A stretch of 64,000 bases of DNA from Prionace glauca (taxonomy: Eukaryota > Chordata > Chondrichthyes > Carcharhiniformes > Carcharhinidae), in assembly GCA_037974335.1 (NCBI GenBank), contig CM075761.1, positions 14,761,549-14,825,548 on the forward strand. The letters run 5' to 3'. Under the pieces are notes generated by a model that made no database searches, had not been told where the DNA came from, and saw nothing but the letters and a program-made list of their open reading frames with translations. Numbering within the stretch: the first letter of the stretch is position 1; each line of letters starts with the position of its first letter. Positions 11,336 through 22,984 of the stretch are shown here, piece by piece. A program made the translations under genes and the position numbers.

Positions 11336-11599
11336 GGGAAATGGGTGCACTTGACTCATGAAGTTTTAGCTCATGGGCTAAATGGATATGGGGGGGATGG
11401 CAGGATCAGGATATTGAATTTGATGATCAGCCATGAGCAGGCTGGAAGGTCCCGAATGGGCAACGCCTACTTCTAGTTTCCAATTTCTATGATATTAACA
11501 TATTGGGATACACGGCCCCGGCAGACAAAGATAATTGAGATTATCTGCCTCTACAATATTATACCTAGTGTGGTCACTCATCAGAGTGGAATTCCAAAC

Positions 11600-11945
11600 C
11601 CGTATAGAGCACCTGCAGTGCAGAAATAGGCCACTCGTTCGGTGGAGTCTGACTGTCCGAGCGATCATCTCACCCAGACCCCCCTCTCTCCCAAATGCCT
11701 GTAACGTCATGCATTTGTCTCGTCTACATCTTGGGACACTGAGCGGCAAGTTAGCATGGCCCATCTACCTAACCTACACATCTTTGGAATGTGAGAGGAA
11801 ACTGGAGAACTGAAGGAAACCTAAGCAGACAAAGCAGGAATGCACAAACTGGCACAGGCATCAGCCAATATTGTAATTGAAACAACGTCCCTGGCGTTGT
11901 TTGGCAACAGTGCAAACCAATGTGCCACAGTGCGTATGTATTATT
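11600..11945 (-). mobile_element. HE1-like SINE, minus strand, old
   Basis: Reverse-complement order of the HE1 blocks is visible: a tail at 11,600-11,650 (CAGTGCAGAAATAGGCCACT), AACCTACACATCTTTGGAAT at about 11,772, and a head ending near 11,945. It is strongly diverged. Confidence 0.7.
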
Positions 11946-11949
11946 GGAA

Positions 11950-12985
11950 ATACCTGTGACTCTTGACCTATATTGAGTGTGTGTCACTGACTCGATTTTG
12001 CCAGAACATTCTTTCTTGAAACGTTATTTGAAGTGATAGATCTAGCCACGACCTTGAGCTGTCTTCCTCTTATACGAATGTAGTCAGTGGCAAATGACTT
12101 CGTTTCCCTTTGATAACGCCGGTTAATATAGTTATAATTTGATTGATGTCGTTTGGTTCTTATTTGATTTTAAGCATTTTAACATCTGCATTTATTGACA
12201 AGAAAAAAAATGTTTGAAATGCGCTACAATCCATCTATCGCAGTTCCATGAACCTGCGGATATAGTGTGTTGAATTCTATTATTTTACTGATGTGAAGAA
12301 TGCATTTATGTAATGGATAAAGGTTTGGCACACCATTCTATAAACGTGATTGCAATTGCTGATATAGATATTTTGAAGCCATCTAAGCATATTGAGATTT
12401 ACCCTGATTTACCCTGATGAGTAGGTAGCCATAAAATCAAGGAATGTACATGTCTGTTTATTTTTGTATTACAGGTATCAGCTCGGAGGCAGTAAATAAT
12501 AAGTTAGTAAATGTTTTATCATAAAATGAATTGTGCTTTGCTTCAACAAGAATCATATATATTTCAGCAACATTAAGCAACAATTTTCATTGTGATGAAC
12601 TAATACTAATGTTGGTAATTGTTGTAGTAATTCACAGGATACAAAGTGGTTATTCTATCACTGCTGCGCCAGATTTTCACCCAAACCTTTCCCATTCCAT
12701 GAATCGTTGTATCTTCCATTTCATTTTTCCTTCATGCATTGAGCTTTAAAATTAAATATCCTTCAACAAGACTGCCATCTGTGAATCCGAAATTCCCAGC
12801 TGTGTCTAAGTAAAATCATTCCGGCTATATTCTTCCTCCATGGTGTTAATGTCTCCCCTTATTAATGAACCCCACATTCGAGTGCCATCACCTTCAAAAT
12901 ATCTGGATATTTCCCCTCTCTGAGAAATTTCTCATCTTTCCTATGTTGTCGTTCAGGCTTTCATGAAGAAGAAGGGCAATAATCC
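11950..12985. other. GPCR intron, no recognisable feature
   Basis: AT-rich intron sequence. I found no recurrent repeat, exon with splice sites or structured RNA that I can support. Confidence 0.4.
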
Positions 12986-12989
12986 CTCT

Positions 12990-13090
12990 AATTACATAAG
13001 AAATAGGAGTTCTTAGCCATCTAATAGGCCATCTAGCCCTTCGAGCCTGCCCAATGAGTACATTTGCTTTGTTCTGTGCATGTGCTTGAA
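12990..13090 (-). mobile_element. CR1 subfamily C tail relic
   Basis: ACATAAGAAATAGGAG and GGCCATCTAGCCCTTCGAGC are the reverse complement of the subfamily C 3' end. Only the tail is present. Confidence 0.65.
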
Positions 13091-13589
13091 AGAACATATT
13101 TAGACATCCTGCAGAGAATCAGTGTCCACTTTGTGATATGAATTATAGAACTGGGCACAATACATGTTGATTATTTACATGTTGTAAATAATCATCTCAA
13201 GCACTTTAACATACCATCACTCCTCTTAGCTACCTTGTCGTAGAAATAAGGCTCACTGCATGGCTTGCTTCCCTCAGGTGGGGTGATCCTCCGTTGATAA
13301 CTGAAATAGCTTTAAATCTTTATTTCATGAGCCATTAGTTGATCTACCTTTCTGCCATAACCAGCTTGATTTTTTTTCTCCCACCAAGTTACTAAATCAT
13401 TACTGGAAGATTCCATTTTGAATTTCTATCCCCTCTTGAGCCTCTGCATAATCAACAGTTGGCTCACATTCCTTCTTCTGTTCTTCTGCACGCATCAATA
13501 ATTTCTTATATCTACGCGTTTTTCAATTTCCAGTGTCGCTCTGTAAACGGCATTCTCGTTACCTTATTACCTGGAGCTGCACGTTAAAG

Positions 13590-13880
13590 TGGCAGCTGGT
13601 GGTAAAGTGGCAGAGTGGTTAGCACTTTTGCCTCACAGCGCCAGCAGCCTGGGTTCGATTCCCAGTTTGGGTCACTGACTGTAGAGTCTGTGCATTTCCT
13701 GTGTGTTCCTCCAGCTGCTCCTGTCTGCTCCAAGAGTCTGGAAGGTGCATTGGCAATGCTAATTTATCCATAAGTGCACCTGAATCGACGCTGGAGTGTG
13801 GAGACTGGGGAATTTCCACAGCAACTTCAATGCCATGTCAGTGTATGCCTAATATTAACACAAATAAAAATAAAACATTA
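13590..13880 (+). mobile_element. HE1-like SINE with a different 3' tail
   Basis: The tRNA-like head is clear (AGTGGTTAGCACTTTTGCC, GGGTTCGATTCCCAG). The body is shortened, and the 3' end reads TAATATTAACACAAATAAAA, a tail unlike the GGGCCGAAGGGCC type. A similar tail occurs at about 47,555-47,590. Confidence 0.75.
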
Positions 13881-13884
13881 TGAA

Positions 13885-15025
13885 AAAACTCCCGATCCAT
13901 TCAATAGTCCGCTTAATCTCCGTCTGTTGTTATAAGGCAAAGTTTAAATTTGGACCTAAAGAGGTTTGTTCCAATCTCATTTTCTCATTGGAACCCCGCT
14001 ATTCCCAAACGGTTCTGAGCTGCTCAGGTTCATTCCTCACCTCCTTTTAAAAGAACAATAATAATTGCAGCGGTACATTTCCATTTCTCAAGATGACAGA
14101 GAGAAAAATAGCTGGAACACGTCGAAATTCGGTCGCTGCCTTAGCCGCATATGATATCATTCTGTCTCATCAACTACCTTCTCCAATATTATTGTTTCCC
14201 TGTCAAAGAAAAGATTGTCATATTCTTTCAATTCCACAACAATATGTTTCCTCACATAAAAGAATAAACCATCGGGACATTACTGGCTGATCCAGCATTT
14301 TTCGCTAATCCATGGTCACATTCAAAAGATTTCCGACACGAATCACAAATCAGTTAGGAGTCTACCACATTGCTGTGTGTATGAGGTCACAAGTTCGACA
14401 ACACCAGGTTTCTTCCCCTAACAGACATTATTTGACCAAATGGTTTCTTATGACAATAAACAATATTTTCATGGCCATTCTCAGATGTCAATTCCAGAGA
14501 ATTTTGTTGTTGAATTAAAATGTCACCATCCGCCAATTTGAAATTGAAACTGACATCACCAGTACATTACCCCAGTGTTCGGGTTCCTAGGCGCAATTCT
14601 GACTCGGAATTGTGTGTAAATAACCAGATGGGGGATGAGAAACAACACTGAATTTCTGGAGTGGGCAGAAGAGGAATGGAGCTTTATCCCTCCACCTACA
14701 CCTCGTGCTGTAAGAGACAATTAAATTGTCTCCGATTGTACTTCCACTTCCCATCAGACATCCAGCTTCCAGGGGCCTGGCTATCTTTCGCATCTTATAT
14801 TAAACATGTAAATGTGAGACTTGATGCTCACTGAAAATATTTAACATTTTAACCGGCATCATTTACGGGTGAAGTCGACTCGAAGATTAAAATGACCTAC
14901 TTGTGTTCTGAAGTTATATGCTTCTATTCTTCACAACCTGAAAGTTGTGTTGGAAATGTGTGATGTCGTTCTTGTACTCCATTATTGCCATGATATGGAA
15001 ATTCTGGCAATGGGGTGGGGACAGT
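13885..15025. other. GPCR intron, largely unrecognised
   Basis: A faint relic of the 'GGCTGATCCAGCATTT' interspersed repeat lies at about 14,273-14,350. No other feature is supported. Confidence 0.35.
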
Positions 15026-15029
15026 AAGA

Positions 15030-15118
15030 AGCCTCACCACACCAGTTTAAAGTCCAACAGGTTTCTTTGGTAGCATGAGCTTTCGAGTCACTTCTCCCTC
15101 ATCTGGTGAATCATTTCG
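15030..15118 (+). repeat. Interspersed repeat ('AAAGTCCAACAGGTTT' family)
   Basis: Contains CACCAGTTTAAAGTCCAACA and GGTAGCATGAGCTTTCGAG. A second member is at 44,430-44,540, and the neighbouring foldback at 15,119-15,318 carries related blocks. I cannot assign a class. Confidence 0.6.
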
Positions 15119-15318
15119 GTTAAAATGGCTCCAGAATTAAATAAAGTCTCAAAACACCAGCTTACTTGTTTGGTAGCACGAGCTTTTAGAGCAGTGTTCC
15201 TTCATCAAGTGAGTCACCAGATAGAGGTGCTGTGCTTCAAATCCTCGAGCCAGCAAACAAGCCTGCTGGGTTTTAACCTGGTGTAGTGAGACTTTCCTTA
15301 ATACTGGAGCCATTTTAA
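15119..15318. repeat. Foldback element just upstream of GPCR exon 2
   Basis: An imperfect palindrome about 200 bases long. The left arm starts TTAAAATGGCTCCAG and contains AAAGTCTC and ACACCAG; the right arm holds their reverse complements (CTGGTGTAGTGAGACTTT, then CTGGAGCCATTTTAA). The two arms share the 'GTTTGGTAGCACGAGC' repeat or its relative. It ends about 95 bases before the exon 2 acceptor. Confidence 0.7.
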
Positions 15319-15414
15319 TCATTCCAGTTTTGTGACTGATCGCGTAGTGACGGGACGGTGACATGTTTTGGCCGTCATTTCCAATCGTTTTTCAATTATC
15401 TCTCTCTGTTGCAG

Positions 15415-16325
15415 TTAATTTAGTGGCGATTGTGATCTTGTCCAAGGGGAAGTGCGGACTCTCCACTTGCACCACTCGTTATCTGGTTGTCATGGCAGCG
15501 GCGGATTTACTAGTCATTATCATGGCAGACGTTCTGTTTCACATCTGCTCTTATTATTTGGCAGTTTCTTTCCTGAACATCACCCCAGTGTGTTGTGTTG
15601 TCCTTGTACTTACGAGTGCAGTCACAGATTGCTCTGTTTGGTTCACCGTCGCTTTTACATTTGATCGATTTGTTGCAATTTCTTGCCAGAACCTGAAAAG
15701 AAAATATTGCACTGAAAGAACTGCGACCACGGTTGTGGCAACAATGTGTGTTCTACTCTGTCTCAAAAATGTCCCGTTTTACTTTGTGTATGAGCCTGTG
15801 GAGATAATTGACAATATACCCTGGTTCTGTTATAGAAAGCCGAATTATTTCACTGAGCCTGGATGGATGATGTTTGACTGGTTTGATACAATACTAACCC
15901 CATTGCTCCCATTCACTTTGGTTATATTGTTCAATGCTCTGATAGTCAGGTACATTTTAACAGCCAGTAAAGTCAGAAAGGGACTAAGGGGTCAAAGAAC
16001 AAAAGAGATGTCCAGTGATCCGGAAATGGAGAGCAGAAGGAAGTCTATGATATTACTCTTCACCATTTCTGGCAGCTTTATCCTGCTGTGGTTGACATTT
16101 GTGACAGAATTCTTGTATTACAGCGTAACAGGGAAAGATCCCGGGAGTTACACCAGTCCTGAATTTGTATTTCAACAAGTGGGAATTATGTTGGCGAATT
16201 TAAGCTGCTGTACAAACACATTCATTTATGGACTCACTCAGTCCAAATTTAGGGAGCAGTTCAAAAGTAGCATGCAATATCCAGTTACTTCAATTATCCA
16301 GCTTACGAATAGAAAGAATAATTGA
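15415..16325 (+). CDS. GPR139-like: GPR139-like class A G-protein-coupled receptor, exon 2
   Basis: After the acceptor TCTCTGTTGCAG (to 15,414) this exon encodes 302 residues plus the stop, giving a 325-residue protein with exon 1. The order fits a class A receptor: helix 1 (NLVAIVILSKGKCGL), helix 2 with ADLLVIIMADV, a helix 3 ending in FDRFVAISC (DRF in place of DRY), helices 4 and 5, a short third loop rich in R, K and E, helix 6 (FILLWLTFVTEF), and helix 7 with NTFIYGLTQSKF (an NPxxY variant). These blocks fit the GPR139/GPR142-type orphan receptors, a large set in sharks. Ligand and coupling cannot be read from sequence. The frame is intact, so the gene is probably functional. An upstream in-frame ATG at 15,363 lies in the intron and is not the start. 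Confidence 0.9.
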
Positions 16326-16329
16326 GAGC

Positions 16330-18180
16330 GTTCCAGAGATTGAATCCAGATTCTAAATGTGATTTCTCATCCCAGCTTCCCAGTAACTGAATGGATCCAG
16401 ATATCGTTGAAGATTGGAGAACATACATGTTTGTTGGCGCTGGTTCTGGCGAGGGTGGAGTGAGTGAATTGGGATGGAAGGCGGGAGGCGCTTATGGGGC
16501 CTGTGGACATCACATTTTTTAGAACATCACAGTCTAAGCGACAAACTGAAGAGAAGGAAAGTGGCAGAGATCAGTGTCTCTGGGGATAGGGAATATTTGG
16601 AGGATGGGATGGAATGAAAACTCAGAAGAGAGGAGGAGCAGACAGAGTGCCAGAAGGCTAGAAGTTTCGGGATACATTGGCAGGAGTTGTCATACAGCAC
16701 GTGCAACAGTGGAGCAAAGACAATATTTGGCATTTTGAGTAAGGAAGTACTTTAGAAGCAGGAAACAAATAAGCAAAAAAATCATTGGTCCTGTGGAAAC
16801 AGGTGGCGTTTATGAATAAAATTCACAGAGTATGAGAGCGAAAGGAAAGGAAAACACAATGCACCAGCAGGAAGAGTTGACATTGGGACGACGGGGTTTA
16901 AAGTTTTGGACACCTCAGAGATCAGAACTCAATGGACACGAGCTAAAACAGCAGACGAAGCTATTCCTCTGGTTTGACTACTTCACAATGGACATGCTCA
17001 CATCCGCTCAGATCCAAATCAGGACTTGCCCTTACAAAACATTGGAGTGGAAATTTTGTGGACACTGCTGCTGATGGCGATTTTCATTACAATAAATAGT
17101 AACACTCAGGTTGTTTCATTTTCCACACTCTTTTTGTCTGCCTCAATTCTACAACCTCCGTCAGTCCATTTTGCCTCTGCCTCTCTCTCCCTGAAGCGAT
17201 TATTTAACCTTGGAAAATGGGATCAGATCCCTGGCTAGCAACGGCCGAGGTTTTCATGTGGAGACACGGAAATCAATGTGAGGGCACGGATCTGACTTCG
17301 GGAGCTGATAAACTTGGAATTGTCCAGCCGAATGGACCAGAGTCCTTTCCTCACTGGCAATGAACTGGGATTACTAACCAGTGTATCTTCTAAATTTTCT
17401 TCATTCGGTAAAACAAGTACTGTCAATGATCAGAACAACTTTCCTTACATCATAAATTACCAAAATATCTGAACACTCCATTTCCTCTCACGATATGTGC
17501 AATTTGCTGCTTGTCTCAAGTTATGTCTCTTATTTATACTGGAACGTCGGGATTGGTTTCGGATGATCCGTGACGTCATACAACAGTGTAAAAACGGTGT
17601 TTCTGAAGGTCAAAGATTTCATGCAGTTTGATTCCATCAAAGTTCACGATTAATGCTCTTTTTTCTTGACCTGTCTGCAGTGCTTGCTATAGCTTTATAG
17701 AGGACACCATACTTTCCAAATCCTCGACAATGTCACCTACTTGGTTCACAGAGTAATGTCCTTGCTAATTATTCTCTTGCCTCATTATATCTAGAGCTGT
17801 TTATAATAGAGCTTGTATATTCTTCAAGGTCCTGGACAGCTAGCTCTGCTGTCACATGGCTATCAATCTCCACCCCAGCCAGCCTGCTTTGCCCACCTAT
17901 TTTGCCACAAGAGAAAATGCAGGACCATGCTCCGCACATTCACTGACAATCTCAAGCTATCACTCAACAGCAACACAAATCTTCCCTTGTATCCGCTCTT
18001 CCCCATACCATGCACAATAACACAGAGTACATACTCCTGGGATTTCTCTTTTCTCTCCTAACTGGCATAATGGTTGAATTGCGTTAATTTCCAGGCCTGA
18101 AGCGTCATTGACTCTGTAACTCACAATCACAATACACTATTGTACACTCTCTCATATACAACAACATCAGTGACATGCGC
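16330..18180. other. GPCR 3' flank, no recognisable feature
   Basis: The 3' UTR and intergenic DNA. An AATAAA occurs at 16,814-16,819, too far to assign as the poly(A) signal with confidence. I see no further exon. Confidence 0.35.
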
Positions 18181-18194
18181 TGCTGTACACGCTC

Positions 18195-18320
18195 TCTTTC
18201 TCTCATGCACGTATACACACATACACATACACACAAACAAACACAAACACTATATTCCCGATTACCACCAGCACCCTCCCCCCCACCACCACCACCACTC
18301 AAACGCATAACCAATACCAC
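18195..18320. repeat. CA-rich and CCA-rich simple repeat
   Basis: ATACACACATACACATACAC near 18,210-18,230, then CCACCACCACCACC near 18,280-18,297. Low-complexity sequence. Confidence 0.85.
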
Positions 18321-18324
18321 ACAC

Positions 18325-19190
18325 AAGACTCAAGTCTGAAGATTTCCCTGCAGTTCCTAAAAAAATGTTTTGTCATCTGTCTTGAGCAATTATAACAAAA
18401 TTACTGACTGAATAGCAAGATTCCACGAGGGGCTGTGAGAAGTATGGAGTGCTGCTTAAATCTGCACAATGTTTGTACTGAAAGATAGACATGGAGATGC
18501 TTCGACAGGGAGATCTCCATCCTGGAAAGAAGTAAGTGTCGAAACTTTCCCCCACTGAAACCTCCCACACCACCCTGGAGGGAGAGAGATAGAAACAATG
18601 TTGTCATAATGGAAGCCGCACGTGTCCTCTTCCCATTTCAACATCTCAGAAGCAGGAATATGTTGAACATCCCAAACACTGTCTAAGTTTACCCACAACA
18701 TATTAATTAACAACGCACTGTCACCAATGTTCAAGTTTACAAACATTCAAATTAAAACAGTCAAAAGTTACTTCACATTGCAAAAAAAAACATTTGTTTG
18801 ATGTGTCAGCACTGTTGCATTGCAGGCCAGTGCGCAGAGAGCAAGTTCCCTGCCAACACTGTTCATTGAAGGAATGTCAAGAATGTGAATTCAACAAAGC
18901 CTCATTTCTACCTTAATCTTATGAGAACTTTTTCCCGTTTCTCATATCAGTTTTGTTCATTGAGCTTTCTCTATGAATGTGGTTCAGTTTTTTTTTTCTC
19001 TCTGTAATAAATATGAAGTTTATTTCTGAATAACTTCGGGCTCATCAGCAGCAACATTTTGTGTGTTATCCATGGAAGGTTAATTGGATTTTTAGCGGGC
19101 GTCCACTGATGTCAGTTCCTTTGCTGAAATATGAATATTAAATATTTCTGATTAAATTGAAATACTGAGCATATCTCCCCTGCTGCTTGC
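18325..19190. other. No recognisable feature
   Basis: AT-rich DNA with short open frames only. No repeat shared with the rest of the window. Confidence 0.35.
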
Positions 19191-19194
19191 TGTA

Positions 19195-19935
19195 AACTCT
19201 CCCCCTCCCATTCCCTACTTCACCAATGTCTCTGTCCCTCTCAATTTCTCTCCACCTCTGTATTTCAATCTGTCTCTCTGTCTCTCTCTCTCTCTGTCCC
19301 CCCGCCCCGCCCCCGTCAATTGTTCGATTCCTTTTCTTTTCTCTAACCATTTATCCCTCTCAATTGCACTGCATCTCCCACTTTCTCTCCCTTATTCACT
19401 CTCTCTCACTAGTTCTGGATATCTCTGTAGCCCTATCAATCTCTCCTCCCAGCACCAGAGGCTACAACTCTCCCCTCTCGTTCTGTCACTTTCTTCTCTT
19501 ACCGCTGGTGTCACTGTCTCCCCATTCTTGTTCTGTAATTCTCTCCTCCCACCATTGATGTCACGATCCCTCCCCCTCTCGCTCCATCAGTGCTCTCACA
19601 CCGTTGCCGCTGTCTTTACCCCCTCCCCCTTGCCCTGGTACTCCCTCCTCCACCGTTGATTTCAATGTCTCTAATGACTCGCGCCATGAGTGTTCTGACG
19701 CCTGGTGTCACTGTCTCCATCTACCTCCTCTTGCCTGGCACTCACTCCTACTACTGCTGGTGTCACTGTCTCTCCATCTCGTTCTGTTATTCACTGCCCC
19801 CAAGGCTGTTGTCAATGTCTGTCTATCGCTGTCTCTCTGTTACTCACTTCTCCAACTGCTGCTGTCGCTGTCTTTCCTGCTCTCGCTCTGTCACTCTGTC
19901 TTCTGAGCGCTGGTGTCGCTGCATCTCCAAATCCT
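19195..19935. repeat. Pyrimidine-rich tract with degenerate tandem units
   Basis: Over 700 bases of strongly C+T-biased sequence. It opens with CTGTCTCTCTCTCTCT-type DNA. From about 19,440 the block GCTGGTGTCACTGTCTC recurs with variation near 19,504, 19,707, 19,758 and 19,910. Open frames on both strands here are composition artefacts. Confidence 0.8.
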
Positions 19936-19939
19936 ACTT

Positions 19940-20635
19940 GGCCATTCTCCCCTCAAATTATCTCAGCAAATTGAAATAATGCAGTCATTCAAATAACAAT
20001 TCATATTTACGTGGAATTTGGCGTGGAATTACGTGGAATACAAATGAAAATATCAATTCAATATTAAAAGTGATTGAAAAAACAAGAGACCCTGAGATTA
20101 AGGCGATTACTCCATGAACTGAAACGAAATGAATGCAAAAGTAACTCAAACTTGTGCAGTCGTTCAAACTGTTACAGTGATTCTCTCCAAAATGTCCCAC
20201 ATGGGAGATTGATTGAGAAGGTTGAAGGACGTGGAACTCATGGAAACTTCATGAGATGAATCAAGTGATAGCTCGGCAGGTCACCCGGTAGAGGATGACA
20301 GTCAACAGGAAATTATCCAGAAGAGAGTGGAAAACATATTAAAATCGATAATTTATTTATTTTGTGCCTTAATTGAGAGAACAAGGTCTTTGTTAAAGAA
20401 CCCCAAAACATCTTTTGTTTGGATCAGTTAAAATTTAATCTTTAAAAATTCTGACATCAACTTGCCTCTGAAGCATCCTCTTCCGTTTTGAATGTGGATG
20501 TGAAAAGGGACTGCCTAAAAATTCCCAGAGGTTGGATTTACATTGAAATGTCACAAGGAGAACGATGACATCCCAATTAACCAGCGTTTCACTTTTGACG
20601 CAGGTGTGCTCGTTTTCACAAATCCCGCTTGCTTA
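19940..20635. other. No recognisable feature
   Basis: Nothing supported. It ends at the target duplication of the SINE at 20,644. Confidence 0.35.
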
Positions 20636-20643
20636 CAGATGTT

Positions 20644-20982
20644 AGACATAGAACCCTACAGTGCAGAAACAGGCCCTTCGGCCCATCGAGTCTGCACCGA
20701 ACACAATCCCACCCAGACCCTATCCCCATATCCCTACACATTTACCTGCTAATCCCTCTAACCTACACATCCCAGGACACTAAGGGGCAATTTTAGCATA
20801 GCCAATGAACCTAACCCGCACATCTTTGGACTGTGGGAGGAAACCGGAGCACCCGGAGAAAACCCACGCAGACACGAGGAGAATGTGCAAACTCCACACA
20901 GGCAGTGACCCGAGCCGGGAATCGAACCCAGGACCCTGGAGCTGTGAAGCAGCAGTGCTAACCACTGTGCTACCGTGCCGCC
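20644..20982 (-). mobile_element. Full-length HE1 SINE with 8-bp target duplication
   Basis: The minus strand begins GGCGGCACGGTAGCACAGTG with a good tRNA-like head (GGGTTCGATTCCCGGCTCGG), then the HE1 body, and ends in a GGGCCGAAGGGCCTGTTTCTG tail with TAGGGTTCTATG. The flanks carry the direct repeat CAGATGTT at 20,636-20,643 and 20,983-20,990. Low divergence and intact duplications point to a recent insertion. Confidence 0.95.
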
Positions 20983-20990
20983 CAGATGTT

Positions 20991-22980
20991 GGGACATTTT
21001 ATTTCACATCACGTTTTGTGGAAAAGAAGGGTCAGCATTTCTTGATTCTTTCCCTTCTCGTTTCTACGCTGGTAGGAAACCTTGCAGCGTGGCCGAACAG
21101 ATCCACTCACTGATCAGTAACCCACTCTATCAGACATTCACGTTATCTGATAAGACAAAGTGCTCTATACCACTACGGTCCAATAAGGCTTGGGAATTAG
21201 CATTAAACTGTTCAGATCCACGGACATGTCATAGACACTCAAGCAAGCATGCAGCTGTAGTTTTTTGTCAAGTTCTTCTCATGATCCACATTAGCATGCA
21301 ATATAAAATTGTTGAAATGTGATGCCGTACTGTTAATATTTAGCGCCCTAATCTCTGTTGCCAATCCTATTTTGATGGTCCATTGTTAATAGTCACGCCT
21401 CTGTATTTGAACAAATGCAAAAGATATATATTTATGTAAGTAAGACAATAAAAACAGATAGTTCATTAAATGTCCATTATTGATATCACTTTCATTGGTT
21501 AGAAATATAAATTGAAGCTTACAATTGGATAACATTTCATCTGAACACTGGTGGAACCAGAATAAAATATGTTTCTGTAATCACATTGGTACCACAGTCT
21601 GACACAGTGAAAAAAAATTGTGATGCAGTTTTGACCTGATTGATGGCAACAAGCACAAATGGACAAGGTGCATGCGCCGATTTAAGATATTGAGATCCAT
21701 ATGGGGGCTGATTTAAGTCCTCGGAGCATACAAAAGAAGGGGAAGGAAATGTAGGAAAATCAAGAGGACCAGGCGGAAATGCTAATACATATGATTAATC
21801 ATGTGTGTTGCTTTTGGGAAGAGGGGATGGGTGGGGCAGAGACATCAGAAATGTGACTCAATCAGTCTGCAATGAATATTTCTCCATGCTAATGGAGATG
21901 ATTCACAGCCGATTGTCGCTATCTAACATTCCATTCAATCTGCTCCAAGAAGAAACAACTGATGTACGATAACATAAAGCCAAATTGGAGCTCAGGAGAC
22001 ACTGACCCAGATTTTGATGTCAGCTGTTTTTCCTGACAGAGTGAATGATATTTGGCAGTTAGCCACGATGGAAGTATGTATTTGGGACTCTCCATGTACC
22101 CAAGCACACACGGAGGCATGATTGTCATTTGTTGACGCATGCCTGGTGTGATGTTGTTGAGCGACCAACTTCTTGAAATTATGCATTCCACTTGCACTCA
22201 GCCACAGTATTCTTCGGAAAGGCGTTTTGTACATTGATTAAGAGAGCGGGGAAAATATAGAACAGTTCCTAACTGAGATGATGCATGGATTTTACTGAAT
22301 CCAGATGGCAGTTATATTCCCATGCATCTGTTACATTTATTCTCTTGACAAATGTCGTATGTTTTTTTCTTTCTCATACATATGTGAGTGTCTGTCTGTG
22401 ATCACATATTGGTGTGCCTGACCTCAGCTTTGTGGATTTACTAATGTGAAAATGTTTGCCTCTTTGAGAAAGGATGCACATTCTTGTACATAAAAGTGTA
22501 AACACATTCCTCTTAGAGTGAAGGGAAAGACTGGCAGAAGTAGGGAATCATGGATGACTCGAGATACTGAGGCCCTGGTCAGGAAGAGTGCTCAGGCTGC
22601 TGGGATCGAGTCAATCTCTTCAAAATTATAGAGGATGTAAGAGGATGTGTATTTCTGTGTGTTTATATGTGTGTCGATATATGTGAGTGTGTGTTTCTGT
22701 TTTTAGGTGATTTGGTGTATGTATTTCAGTGTGACTGCCACTGAGTGGGGTTTATGATTACCTTTGTGTGCAGACCTTTCGGAGATTAGGTATGTTCGTC
22801 CACGGACGACCTCGAATGGAAATTCCAAAAGAATGGACAACGGATATTGCACAAAGATTAAATGAAACCAGAAAAATCTATGAAGTCAGAAAGTGAAATA
22901 TAGAGTATAATTTAGTCTGGATATTTGAAGACAGATTTGTCCATCAGCGAAACAGGGAAGTATAAACTGGAAAAGGTTAT
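20991..22980. other. No recognisable feature
   Basis: Long AT-rich interval. TG-rich stretches occur near 22,650-22,740. I see no host exon or shared repeat. Confidence 0.35.
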
Positions 22981-22984
22981 TAAT

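Noticed and set aside
15363-15414. ATG at 15,363 as the GPCR start
   Set aside because: The residues up to 15,414 are intron with a polypyrimidine tract and acceptor; the exon at 10,562 gives the conserved helix 1 start in the right phase.
19226-19979. Several open frames of 90-129 codons on both strands
   Set aside because: They come from the pyrimidine-rich composition (serine and leucine runs) and show no domain.
20880-20982. tRNA gene (clear B-box GGTTCGATTCC)
   Set aside because: It is the tRNA-derived head of an HE1 SINE; no cloverleaf with a complete acceptor stem. The same holds for the heads at 13,620, 46,500 and 61,050.
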